DNA of 52,500 nucleotides from Halocaridina rubra. Taxonomy: Eukaryota; Arthropoda; Malacostraca; Decapoda; Atyidae. The notes beneath the pieces were generated by a model that did not search any database, was not told the DNA's origin, and saw nothing but the letters and a program-made list of their open reading frames with translations. Both the position numbers and the translations under genes were made by a program. Where the stretch lies: assembly GCA_037179515.1 (NCBI GenBank), contig JAXCGZ010002423.1:1-52500 (forward strand), in the 5' to 3' direction. The first letter of the stretch is position 1; every line of letters starts with the position of its first letter. Positions 13,603 to 26,551 of the stretch are shown here, one piece after another.

Positions 13603-15714
13603 ATAACAGATGACATAAAAAACATTATGAAAGAAAGAGACAAACTACAAAATGAAGTAAAACTACAAAGAGATAATATCCCTTTAAGAGAAAAGTTTAC
13701 AGAGCAAAAGAAACAAGCAAAATCATTATTAGGTAACAGTAAGAAACAGTATTACAAAAATGAATTTCAAAACGCTAAAGGCAATATCTCTGATACATGG
13801 AAAATTGCTAAAACCATGCTTTCCAATAACTGTAATAAAAGTAGTAACATATCAATTATACCCGATGAGGTAGATGTAAGTGCTAAAGCAGAAGAGTTCA
13901 ATAATTTTTTCGCTGAAGTGGGGAAAAAAACCTTTGAAAAAACAAAAAAAGAAATAATAAATGAAATCAATAATAGTAATGGTGGTAATAATAATGATGA
14001 TGGTAGTAGTAATAATAATAGTAATGTTGATAATGGTGTAAATAATAATGATGGTGGTAGCAATGGTAATGATAATAGTGATGATGGTAGTAATAATAAT
14101 AATAATGTTAATCTTGAAGAACATAGTGCATTCAATAGAAGTAATGATGTCTTTAACCCTACTACAGTAGATTGTAATACAGTAATCTTAGTAATAAAAA
14201 ATCTGAAAGACTCTAATGCATATGGATCAGATGGAATTTGTTTTCGTTTTATTAGAGATTCATTATTTGTAATAGCATATTATCTGACGGTAATAATCAA
14301 TACTTCCATAGTTACCAATATTTACCCAGATTTATGGAAAAATCCCCATGTAATTCCTGGTTTTAAAAATGGAAATCCTGACGACGTCTCTAACTATAGA
14401 CCAATCTCTTTACTACCAATTTTATCAAAGATACTTGAAAAGATTGTTGCAAATCAGTTAAGTGAGTTTCATGAAAAAAATAAACTTATTGCAAAAAGTC
14501 AACACGGTTTCAGGCCAAAATTATCAACTGAAACTGCCTTATTGAAAATATCAGATGAAATATACAAAAATATAGATAATAAGAAAATATCATTGCTACT
14601 ACTACTCGATCTTTCTAAAGCTTTTGATAGTGTACACCATACTATCTTATTAGAAAAATGCAAAAAAATGAACATTGACCCAAGCTGGTTCGAGAACTAT
14701 TTAAAAAAACGCTACCAGTCAGTCAGAATAAAAGATGTAGTTTCAAGTCGCAAGAAGGTATTGTTTGGGGTCCCTCAGGGATCGATCCTAGGACCTATAC
14801 TTTTTCTAATATATGTAAACGATCTAGTAAAATATTTACCTAACTGTTATGTCATTCAATATGCTGACGATACTCAAATCTTAATTGAAGGTGAAATTAA
14901 TGATTTAGAAAATATTATTCGTAGAGCAGAAGAAATTTTGTATATGGCTAAACGTTACTTTCTAAAAAATGGTCTGCTACTTAATGAAACTAAAACCCAA
15001 TCTATTCTTATCGGATCCAGACAATTATTATCAGAAGTTGATGACAATCTTCATATAAATTTTAACGGTAATATCATTAAGCCAATGAACTCGGTAAAGA
15101 ACCTAGGTGTCTATTTTGACCGCTACATGAATTTTGAAATGCATATAGATGAAATTTATAAAAAAGTAATGGGTACTCTAATATATCTAAATAGGGTAAA
15201 AGACTCATTTGAAACATCAACTCGTATAATAATTGTCCAGTCCTTAGCTATGAGTTTAATTAATTACTGTCTCAAAGTTTGGGGATGTACAAATAAGACT
15301 CAATTACAAAGAATACAAAAGTTACAAAACTTTGCAGCACGAGTGGCTGTTGGCAATGTAAGAAAATACGAGCACATCTCTCCTGTTTTAAAAGATCTAG
15401 AATGGATAAAGATTAGAGATAAATATGTTTTTGATATATGTACCTTTGTTTTTAATATACTAAGAAACAATCTTCCTGATTGCTTGTATAATTTTTCTAC
15501 AGTAAGCTCAGTTACCGGGTTAACTACCCGTCAAGGGGAAGATTTATTAGTACGAAGGTCTAAAACTGATATTGGCTCAAGAGATATAAACATTCGTGGA
15601 CCTCATTTATATAATCAGCTTCCCAGAGAACTAAAAAATGCTGGTTCAGTGTATACTTTTAAAAATAATCTTAAGAAGTTACTCTTAAAGGAAGATTTTA
15701 CTTGTAAATTTTAA
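13603..15714 (+). CDS. LINE C reverse transcriptase half
   Basis: Continues the endonuclease frame after one stop; the first Met is at 13627. Motifs are NYRPISLLP, LLLLDLSKAFDSVHH, FGVPQGSILGPILF and IQYADDTQIL (catalytic Asp pair). The C-terminal segment contains RGPHLYNQLPRELKNAG. Between the linker and RT lies a low-complexity insert of Asn, Asp, Gly and Ser (about residues 110-165 of this half) made by AAT/GGT-type codons, absent from the LINE A and B proteins here. No stop or frameshift occurs in 2.1 kb, so apart from the upstream stop this copy is well preserved. I assign it to the Jockey/CR1 superfamily without further precision. Confidence 0.9.
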   Translation: MTDDIKNIMKERDKLQNEVKLQRDNIPLREKFTEQKKQAKSLLGNSKKQYYKNEFQNAKGNISDTWKIAKTMLSNNCNKSSNISIIPDEVDVSAKAEEFNNFFAEVGKKTFEKTKKEIINEINNSNGGNNNDDGSSNNNSNVDNGVNNNDGGSNGNDNSDDGSNNNNNVNLEEHSAFNRSNDVFNPTTVDCNTVILVIKNLKDSNAYGSDGICFRFIRDSLFVIAYYLTVIINTSIVTNIYPDLWKNPHVIPGFKNGNPDDVSNYRPISLLPILSKILEKIVANQLSEFHEKNKLIAKSQHGFRPKLSTETALLKISDEIYKNIDNKKISLLLLLDLSKAFDSVHHTILLEKCKKMNIDPSWFENYLKKRYQSVRIKDVVSSRKKVLFGVPQGSILGPILFLIYVNDLVKYLPNCYVIQYADDTQILIEGEINDLENIIRRAEEILYMAKRYFLKNGLLLNETKTQSILIGSRQLLSEVDDNLHINFNGNIIKPMNSVKNLGVYFDRYMNFEMHIDEIYKKVMGTLIYLNRVKDSFETSTRIIIVQSLAMSLINYCLKVWGCTNKTQLQRIQKLQNFAARVAVGNVRKYEHISPVLKDLEWIKIRDKYVFDICTFVFNILRNNLPDCLYNFSTVSSVTGLTTRQGEDLLVRRSKTDIGSRDINIRGPHLYNQLPRELKNAGSVYTFKNNLKKLLLKEDFTCKF
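13957..14118 (+). repeat. In-frame AAT/GGT-type low-complexity insert in LINE C
   Basis: Imperfect trinucleotide repeat encoding Asn/Asp/Gly/Ser inside the ORF2 linker. Although built from 3-bp units, it preserves the reading frame. Confidence 0.9.
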
Positions 15715-15832
15715 TAGTACACTCATCTTTATGATTTGTTTGTTTTAGTATGTCTATATCGTACACCACAGATGTCTATCTGGAATATATATGTATCTTA
15801 TTTGAATACCCAATGTACTTTGGAAATAAAGG

Positions 15833-15833
<1 letters not shown>

Positions 15834-15866
<33 letters not shown>
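15834..15866 (+). repeat. (TTA)n tail of LINE C
   Basis: About 11 TTA units directly after AATAAAGG, interpreted as the element's 3' terminal repeat. Confidence 0.85.
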
Positions 15867-15910
15867 CTCAATCTTATCCGTTCAGACTTCATTGAGGGTT
15901 ATGAGAAAAT

Positions 15911-16060
<150 letters not shown>

Positions 16061-16078
16061 TGCATACACACACACGCA

Positions 16079-17182
16079 TAAGGAAGCTGCAATCAGTGGC
16101 TAGAATAGGTGGAAATGTTTTGGAATGGATAAAAACTTACTTAGAAGGAAGGGAACAGAGGGTTAGAGTACGACACTCAGAGTCTGAATGGAGAAGAGTT
16201 AGTAGTGGAGTTCCACAGGGTTCAGTTTTAGGGCCACTTTTGTTCCTTGTATATGTAAATGACCTACCAGAGGCTGTAAATTCATTCATGAATATGTTTG
16301 CAGATGATGCAAAGATTGTGAAGAAAGTAAAAAACGAGAACAATGGTAGAGAACTTCAGGAGGATCTAAATAATCTGCATGAGTGGTCAGAAAAGTGGCT
16401 AATGAAATTCAATACTTCAAAATGTAAGGTAATGAGAATGGGTACAAGTGCAAGAAGGCCCAAGCTTGACTACTCGGTGGCTGGAGTACCACTTCAAGAG
16501 ACAGAAAATGAGAGAGATCTAGGAGTAAACATACTGGCGGATTTGTCTCCAGAAATACATATAAATGGCATAGTAATGGCAGCATATGCATTCTTATCAA
16601 ATGTAAGGGTAGCCTTCAGGCACATGGACAAGGAAATGTTCAGAAATATTTATGTAACCTATGTGAGGCCAAAACTCGAATATGCAGCCCCCTTTTGGAA
16701 TCCGCACTTGAAAAAGCACATAGCTAAGCTTGAAAAAGTTCAAAGACAAGCCACGAAACTGGTGCCAGAAATACGCAATCTCAGTTATGATGAGAGGGTG
16801 AGGGAATTAGGCTTACCATCACTCGAAGCTAGAAGAGTGAGGGGGGATATGGTGACAGTCTTTAAATTCCTTCATGGTTATGATAGAGTGGATAGGGATC
16901 GATATTTTGATATGGCTGGCTCTAGAACTAGAGGTTATAGTTTGAAGCTTCGTAAGAAAACTTCTTTGCAGGATGTAAGGAAATACTTTTTCAGTGTAAG
17001 AGTAGTTGATAATTGGAATTGGCTAAGCGAGGAGGTAGTTAATGGTATCTCAATCCATAGTTTTAAGGACAGGTATGATAAGTATCACTAAGTATAAAAT
17101 GGAACCGATCAGGAGACGGGAAGATACGAGCTTTGGGCTCTTTCCCGTAAACACAATTAGGTAATCACAATTAGGTAATCAC
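16079..17182 (+). mobile_element. LINE A copy 2, 5'-truncated
   Basis: Starts within the RT at AGGAAGCTGCAATCA and runs to the family tail (two CACAATTAGGTAAT units). The left flank contains CACACACACG and the right flank ACTCACAGACATGC leading into a (CATA)n array. Insertion was again into CA-rich repeat DNA. Confidence 0.92.
16081..17091 (+). pseudogene. LINE A RT fragment (copy 2)
   Basis: 336 codons from the family [23 protein letters not shown] and the RVVDNWNWLSEEVVN end. The upstream half of the RT, including the first catalytic Asp, is missing through 5' truncation, so the protein could not be active. The frame is uninterrupted to its natural stop at 17091. The open frame upstream of 16079 is microsatellite translation. 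Confidence 0.9.
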
Positions 17183-17191
17183 ATACTCACA

Positions 17192-17415
17192 GACATGCAT
17201 GCATACATACATGCAGACATACATACATGCAGCCATGCATCCATACATACATCCATTCATCTATCCACCCATCCATTCATACATACATGCATCCATCCAT
17301 GCATACATACATACATGCATACATACATGCATACATACATGCATATATACATACATACATACATACATACATACATACATACATACATACATACATACAT
17401 ACATGCATACATACG
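17192..17415. repeat. (CATA)n array
   Basis: About 220 bp of CATA tetranucleotide with CATC/CATG variants, lying between LINE A copies 2 and 3. Confidence 0.95.
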
Positions 17416-17740
17416 GTCTTTAAATTCCTTCATGGTTATGGTAGAGTGGATAGGGATCGATATTTTGATATGGCTGGCTCTAGAACTAGAGGTCATAGTT
17501 TGAAGCTTCGTAATAAAACTTCTTTGCAGGATGTAAGGAAATACTTTTTCAGTGTAAGAGTAGTTGATAATTGGAATTGGCTAAGCGAGGAGGTAGTTAA
17601 TGCTATCTCAATCCATAGTTTTAAGGACAGGTATGATAAGTATCACTAAGTATAAAATGGAACCGATGAGGAGACGGGAAGATACGAGCTTTGGGCTCTT
17701 TCCCGTAAACACAATTAGGTAATCACAATTAGGTAATCAC
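17416..17740 (+). mobile_element. LINE A copy 3, heavily 5'-truncated
   Basis: Contains only the last 78 codons of ORF2 (stop at 17649) and the 3' tail. The 5' end joins a (CATA)n array and the 3' flank begins ACATACATG, so the target was a CATA repeat. It differs from copy 2 at a few positions, so it is a separate insertion or a diverged duplication. Confidence 0.92.
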
Positions 17741-18117
17741 ATACATGTTCAATATTCAATACAGCATAGTCCTTTTCTTTTCTCTTTCACACATGGTGTG
17801 GCTCTGCATTCATTCAAAATCCTCTTCCCAGGAGAGGATCTTCAAACCCTTGAGGGGAATTTCAGGGGTTCTGAGAACTCCTGAATTTAATCCTTCTCAA
17901 AAGGAATAAAATTGAAACTATACAGTGGGAGGAGGAAGAGATGGAAGGGGGTGGGTAGCTGAGTTTGCATTTTGTAGATTACACTTGTTCAAAGTCTCGA
18001 AAGTATGTCCGTGAATAACCAGACAAGCTCTTGTAATTTCGTATACTGTAGATTGATATTTTTCTTCAACTCACATTTTCTTTCTAGCTTCATGCTATAT
18101 ATCATAAGCATTGTGTG
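17741..18117. other. Unrecognised spacer between LINE A copies
   Basis: No gene, RNA or repeat family recognised. Confidence 0.45.
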
Positions 18118-18752
18118 TGATCACCTAATTGTGATTACCTAATTGTGTTTACGGGAGAGAGCCCAAAGCTCGTATCTTCCCGTCTCCTCATCGGTTCCAT
18201 TTTAGACTTAGTGATACTTATCATACCTGTCCTTAAAACTATGGATTGAGATAGCATTAACTACCTCCTCGCTTAGCCAATTCCAATTATCAACTACTCT
18301 TACACAGAAAAAGTATTTCCTTACATCCTGCAAAGAAGTTTTCTTACGAAGCTTCAAACTATGACCTCTAGTTCTAGAGCCAGCCATATCAAAATATCGA
18401 TCCCTATCCACTCTATCATAACCATGAAGGAATTTAAAGACTGTCACCATATCCCCCCCTCACTCTTCTAGCTTCGAGTGATGGTAAGTCTAATTCCCTC
18501 AGCCTCTCATCATAACTGAGATTGCGTATTTCTGGCACCAGTTTCGTGGCATGTCTTTGAACTTTTTCAAGCTTAGCTATGTGCTTTTTCAAGTGCGGAT
18601 TCCAAAAGGGGGCTGCATATTCGAGTTTTGGCCTCACATAGGTTACATAAATATTTCTGAACATTTCCTTGTCCATGTGCCTGAAGGCTACCTTTACATT
18701 TGATAAGAATGCATATGCTGCCCTTACTATGCCATTTATATGTATTTCTGGA
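18118..18752 (-). mobile_element. LINE A copy 4, 5'-truncated
   Basis: Minus-strand 3' part of family A from the RT thumb to the tandem tail. The 5' truncation point joins (CA)n directly (GT run from 18753 on the plus strand). The 3' flank reads ACACACAATG. Confidence 0.92.
18208..18752 (-). pseudogene. LINE A ORF2 C-terminus (copy 4), frameshifted
   Basis: Encodes the last ~180 residues of the family A protein. One extra C in the C-run near 18451-18457, where other copies have one fewer, splits it into two frames (18208-18450 and the part upstream). The catalytic RT blocks are missing. Confidence 0.88.
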
Positions 18753-18858
<106 letters not shown>

Positions 18859-18872
18859 CGTATTTGTGTGTA

Positions 18873-18875
<3 letters not shown>

Positions 18876-18939
<64 letters not shown>
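18876..18939. repeat. (GA)n microsatellite
   Basis: 64 bp of GA repeat. Confidence 0.96.
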
Positions 18940-18941
<2 letters not shown>

Positions 18942-19152
18942 ATTTATTATTATGAGGGTGACGTGATGGTAAATAATTTCCTTTCATATCTAAACAATGA
19001 AGAAATTACAGACATTTTCAACTCTATTTCCATTATTAACTTTTTAAAGCGAGTGATTTTCACTCATTATTACTACTGATATCACTGTATGACAAGGATC
19101 ACCAGTTCCCTGTTGCGATGCTACAATTGAAGTTCTTTTGGTCTTGAATTGG

Positions 19153-19367
19153 AATGTCCAAGACAGCTCGAAGATAAGTCTCCTTCAGTTACGGTTCTTT
19201 TTCTATGCTTATATTAACACCTAATATTCTTGGATATTTGTCACACATCTCGCATTATCTCTTCACATCTGACAAGTCACAACACTCCCCAGCTGTTTCT
19301 CTTTGCTATATGTTTTCTTCGTGCCCAGGCCCGATGGGAGGAATTTTCTTTAACCGTCTTGGTGTCA
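19153..19367 (+). mobile_element. 3' part of a poly(A) retroelement tail, left half
   Basis: Shares about 220 bp with 43487-43714, and its last ~80 bp resemble the 3' UTR end of LINE D (34990-35080). It stops at GGTGTCA, where the LTR element begins. The matching right half, GTCACATT plus a poly(A) run, is at 28381-28396. The two halves are one copy split by the LTR insertion. Confidence 0.8.
19364..19367. other. Target-site duplication GTCA, left
   Basis: GTCA directly precedes LTR1 and recurs directly after LTR3 at 28381-28384. Removing the element restores a GGTGTCACATT-poly(A) tail like that at 35070. Confidence 0.85.
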
Positions 19368-19691
19368 TGTCGTATGACTTCCTGAGCGGAAACGGTTGGT
19401 CGAGGGCACGGATATTTTATTACAATGTTTGTAGAAAGTGCCAAGGAAATATATGACCGGAACCGAGAGATTTAGGACCTGGCATCGAGAAGGGCAAGAA
19501 AGGACAGGAAGTTAGCCATTTCCTAAACCACAACACACATAAACTTGTGTTTCGTACGCAGGTACATACCCTGCAGAGATGCCCAATAACTCCTCCCCGG
19601 AAGTAGGTGGGATTCCACTTTGAACCTGGCGCTGATTAGCTAGGACTAGATCTGACTGATTTCATTGGAGAATTGGATGTTAAGCCACGCC

Positions 19692-19727
19692 CTGCCCTGG
19701 GGGTATTTAAAGAGCCACCCAGGGCAG
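19692..19727 (+). promoter_or_regulatory. TATA box inside a perfect inverted repeat
   Basis: CTGCCCTGGG (19692-19701) and its exact complement CCCAGGGCAG (19718-19727) flank TATTTAAA in a 16-base loop. The same arrangement occurs in LTR2 and LTR3. Position, about 30 bp upstream of a plausible start near 19735, suggests the core promoter. Confidence 0.65.
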
Positions 19728-19851
19728 AGACGTTTAGTTAGCAGTTTGCCAGGGGCACGAATAGATCATAGATTGTGATAGTCATAGGGTGGGGGCCATT
19801 GGGCCATTTGAGGCACAGGGGCATTGAGGCGTCGGATGTGTTGTACTCTAG

Positions 19852-19857
19852 AATAAA
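19852..19857 (+). promoter_or_regulatory. Polyadenylation signal AATAAA in LTR
   Basis: AATAAA about 150 bp downstream of the TATA box, conserved in all three LTRs. It would define the R/U5 border some 15-25 bp downstream. Confidence 0.6.
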
Positions 19858-20100
19858 TATAAGTAAAGGATTCACTGCGTGTCCATTCTTACCTTGTACC
19901 CATCAGGTACAAATGTTCATTGCCTTGTAACCACGCTACCATAATTATAAACATATCTACGTAGGAGGAAAAGCCCTACGGCAGTGGTGTCATTAGAAGG
20001 GAATAGTTATAACCACTACGTCAGTGGTGACAAGCGGTGAGAAAACCCATTCATCTTATAAAGTGTGAGTTCAAGTGGAAGTCCAAAACTCATACGTCAG

Positions 20101-20114
20101 TGGTGGCAGTGCGG
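20101..20114 (+). other. Primer binding site
   Basis: TGGTGGCAGTGCGG begins one base after the LTR end. TGG complements the CCA end of a tRNA. From memory the first 11 bases fit a tRNA-Leu 3' end with one mismatch, which is a tentative assignment. The identical site follows LTR2 at 21972. Confidence 0.65.
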
Positions 20115-20190
20115 TACGATCTTCACGAGAGAAAAAAACATACGAAGAGACAGGTGAATGCCAGTGCAGACCCGTGAAAAGAAAATAAGA

Positions 20191-20799
20191 ATGGCAAAAG
20201 CAGAAATCCAACATCTCCCAATTCAAGAAATGAGTGACGAGGCCAAACACCGGAGAATTCTCGAACTGGAGGAGCAAGTGCGGCGCCTACAAGCACGCGC
20301 CGACGCCGCTCCGTCGAGAAGGAACTTGGCCGACGCCGACGCCTCAAACATCGACGAACAGCCTGCCGCTCCGAACCCCGTGGTGACACCGGGAACGCAG
20401 CCGGCCAAGCCCCCACCCTGTGCCCTGGTTGTAAAGACGCCTCGAGTCAAGAATTCACTTTTATACCTCGACGGCGCAAATGTAAAAGACCGCGATTGTC
20501 CGTCCATAATTCCCGCGACCGACTTCCTGAAATACTTGGGTCTGCGGATGAGAAGTGACGAGTGGTCAAATAGAAAATATTATAAAACTTTGAAGGAACT
20601 ATTTCTAAGATATTTCTTAGTAAGCCGAAGTGTGACCGGAGCATTGAGTGAAAATGCCCATTACAAGAGGTATAAGTTGCAGGATCCGACCAAGAAGACG
20701 GCGATTCGACGATTTTACTCAAAGAGAAGAAGGAAAATCCGATCCTTCCTTGCCTTCTGTCATGAAGTTTTTCAGGACCACCTCCTTAAAATAAGCTAA
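20191..20799 (+). CDS. BEN-like ORF of LTR element, copy 1
   Basis: 202 codons; an in-frame Met also occurs at 20158, but I chose 20191 because the Met there is conserved in copy 2. Residues ~14-40 form a charged heptad-like helix (RRILELEEQVRRLQARA), probably a coiled coil. A Pro/Ala-rich linker follows to ~85. The C-terminal half has an L-x2-LF...S-V-T-G...K-x-L-x-D-P-x-K-x2-A-I pattern (LKELFLRYFLVSRSVTG, then DPTKKTAIRRF) that resembles a BEN DNA-binding domain, then an Arg/Lys cluster (SKRRRKIR). No zinc knuckle, protease or RT motif. One inserted A near 20792 shifts the last codons, ending it IS instead of IAKYL. It could be a gag-like or captured host protein; the BEN assignment is inference. 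Confidence 0.7.
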   Translation: MAKAEIQHLPIQEMSDEAKHRRILELEEQVRRLQARADAAPSRRNLADADASNIDEQPAAPNPVVTPGTQPAKPPPCALVVKTPRVKNSLLYLDGANVKDRDCPSIIPATDFLKYLGLRMRSDEWSNRKYYKTLKELFLRYFLVSRSVTGALSENAHYKRYKLQDPTKKTAIRRFYSKRRRKIRSFLAFCHEVFQDHLLKIS

Positions 20800-21012
20800 G
20801 TACTTGTGATCTGTATCCAGTGAGTAATGGGACAATTAGTAAAAGAAATTGAGGTCGGTGGACGCCGCCATTTTATCTTGTAGTTATGCTTTGACTCAGC
20901 CAACCCGCTTATAAGGGGTGTGGCGCTTAATAAGTTGATAAAAGTAGAATTTCTGTACCCATTACTAACATGGATAATTTGTACTAATAGCTATAAGCAG
21001 TAATAAACTCCG

Positions 21013-21970
21013 TGTCGTATGACTTCTGTCATGCTAGAGCCAGAATCTGAAACTTGTAACAGCTCTTGAGGGGGTAACGGTTAGTCGAGGCCACGGATAT
21101 TCTATTACATGCCCTCACTTTTATTGAGTTTTTGTGCCGCCCATGTGTTCCCTTGGGACCACCAAGAGTTGTGGCTAGGCACCTGGAACTAACCGCAGGC
21201 GCCATGCACCCCCCCCCAAGAGGCCTACAGGATAAGGGACCCTCGGTCCCTTATAACACCACAAGTCGTGAAGAGAAACATGTGAGGCTAGGGTGAAATA
21301 GAATACTCTCCCCACTTGTCTTCTGCGGTGCGGCCGGTGTTTGTAGAGGGCGTCAAGGAGATATGTGACCGGACCCCTGAGGCTTGGCATCCGACATGGA
21401 GTACCTGAGGGTGGGAAAGGCCGAGGGTTAGCCCTTTCCTAAACCGCACGAAACATGAACTGTGTTTCGTACGCAGGTACACGCCCAGGAGAAATGCCCA
21501 ATAATTCCTCCCCGGAAGTAGGTGGGATTCCACTTTGAACCTGGCGCTGATTAGCTAGGACTAGATCTGACTGATTTCATTGGAGAATTGGATGTTAAGC
21601 CACGCCCTGCCCTGGGGGTATTTAAAGAGCCACCCAGGGCAGAGACAGTTAGTTAGCAGTTTGCCAGGGGCACGAATAGATCATAGATTGTGATAGCCAT
21701 AGGGTGGGGGCCATTGGGCCATTTGAGGCACAGGGGCATTGAGGCGTCGGATGTGTTGTACTCTAGAATAAATATAAGTAAAGGAACTACTGCTTGTCCA
21801 TTCTTACCTTGTACCCATCAGGTACCAATATTTATAAACCACGCTACCATAATAATTAAAGTAAATATACGTAGGAGGAAAAGCCCTACGTCAGTGGTGT
21901 CATTAGATGGAATAGCTATAACCCATACGTCAGTGGTGGCTTACAGTGGAGAGCCAAAACCCCCACGTCA
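21013..21970 (+). repeat. LTR2, internal diverged LTR
   Basis: 958 bp, TG...CA ends. It shares the promoter, AATAAA and U5 motifs with LTR1/3 but carries about 35-45 bp more after GACTTC and about 226 bp more after the ATTACA near 21105. It directly follows AATAAACTCCG with no polypurine tract. The edge fragment at 1-48 belongs to this subfamily. Confidence 0.82.
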
Positions 21971-21971
21971 G

Positions 21972-21985
21972 TGGTGGCAGTGCGG
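21972..21985 (+). other. Second primer binding site
   Basis: TGGTGGCAGTGCGG one base after LTR2, identical to the site after LTR1. Confidence 0.65.
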
Positions 21986-22077
21986 TACGGATCTTCACGT
22001 GTGGAAAAAAAAAAAAAAAGAATACATACAAAGAGACTCATATCAGAAGAAACCAGTGCAAAGAAAAGAAAATAAGA

Positions 22078-22695
22078 ATGGCAAAAGCAGAAACCCAACA
22101 TCTCCCAATTCAAGAAATGAGTGACGAGGCCAAACACCGGAGAATTCTCGAACTGGAGGAGCAAGTGCGGCGCCTACAAGCACGCGCCGACGCCGCTCCG
22201 TCGAGAAGGAACTTGGCCGACGCCGACGCCTCAAACATCGACGAACAGCCGGCCGCTCCGAACCCCGTGGTGACACAGGGAACGCAGCAGGCCCAGCCCC
22301 CACCCTGTGCCCTGGTTGTAAAGACGCCTCGAGTCAAGAATTCATTTTTATACCTCGACGGCGCAAATATAAAAGACCGCGAATGTCTGTCCATAATTCC
22401 CGCGACCGACTTCCTGAAATACTTGGGTCTGCGGATGAGAAGTGACGAGTGGTCAAATAGAGAATGTTATAAAACTTTGAAGGAACTATTTCTGAGATAT
22501 TTCTTAGTAAGCCGAAGTGTGACCGGAGCATTGAGTGAAAATGCCCATTACAAGAGGTATAAGTTGCCGGATCCGACCAAGAAGACGGCGATTCGACGAT
22601 TTTACGCGAAGAGAAGAAGGAAAACCCGATCCTTCCTTGCCTTCTGTCATGAAGTTTTTCAGGACCACCTCCTTAAAATAGCTAAGTACTTGTGA
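22078..22695 (+). CDS. BEN-like ORF of LTR element, copy 2
   Basis: 205 codons, about 93% identical to copy 1 and intact through the IAKYL end. Same order: acidic/basic coiled-coil segment, Pro/Ala-rich linker, BEN-like block (LKELFLRYFLVSRSVTG ... DPTKKTAIRRF) and a basic cluster. Upstream open frame to 21946 lacks an ATG and overlaps the LTR, so Met at 22078 is preferred. Most of the roughly 15 base differences from copy 1 change the amino acid, so the pair gives no sign of purifying selection since they separated. The ~200 bp after the stop, up to AATAAACTCCG at 22895, is also shared with copy 1. Confidence 0.7.
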   Translation: MAKAETQHLPIQEMSDEAKHRRILELEEQVRRLQARADAAPSRRNLADADASNIDEQPAAPNPVVTQGTQQAQPPPCALVVKTPRVKNSFLYLDGANIKDRECLSIIPATDFLKYLGLRMRSDEWSNRECYKTLKELFLRYFLVSRSVTGALSENAHYKRYKLPDPTKKTAIRRFYAKRRRKTRSFLAFCHEVFQDHLLKIAKYL

Positions 22696-22895
22696 TCTGT
22701 ATCCAGTGAGTAATGGGACAATTAGTAAAAGAAATTGAGGTCGGTGGACGCCGCCATTTTGTCTTGTAGTAATGCTTTGACTCAGCCAACCCGCTTATAA
22801 GGGGTGTGGCGCTTAATAAGTTGATAAAAGTAGAATTTCTGTACCCATTACTAACATGGATAATTTGTACTAATAGCTATAAGCAGTAATAAACT

Positions 22896-26551
<3,656 letters not shown>

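Larger units (their letters stand above)
12589..15866 (+). mobile_element. Near-complete LINE, family C
   Basis: Endonuclease, RT and 3' UTR are present in order on the plus strand. The 3' UTR ends AATAAAGG followed by a (TTA)n tail (15835-15866). The 5' limit is unclear: sequence between the GA array at 12289 and the first Met at 12589 may be 5' UTR, but I saw no boundary. The 3' terminus differs from both families A and B. Confidence 0.85.
19368..20099 (+). repeat. LTR1 (5' LTR)
   Basis: 732 bp, TG...CA ends. It contains a TATTTAAA box near 19704, AATAAA at 19852-19857, and iterated ACG(T/G)CAGTGGTG motifs in U5 (near 19982, 20022 and the end). It matches LTR3 nearly base for base apart from a 41-bp extra unit in LTR3, implying a young insertion. 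Confidence 0.88.

Noticed and set aside
21946..22077. Extended N-terminus of the second BEN-like ORF
   Set aside because: The upstream frame has no ATG, overlaps the LTR end and primer site, and is not conserved in the first copy.
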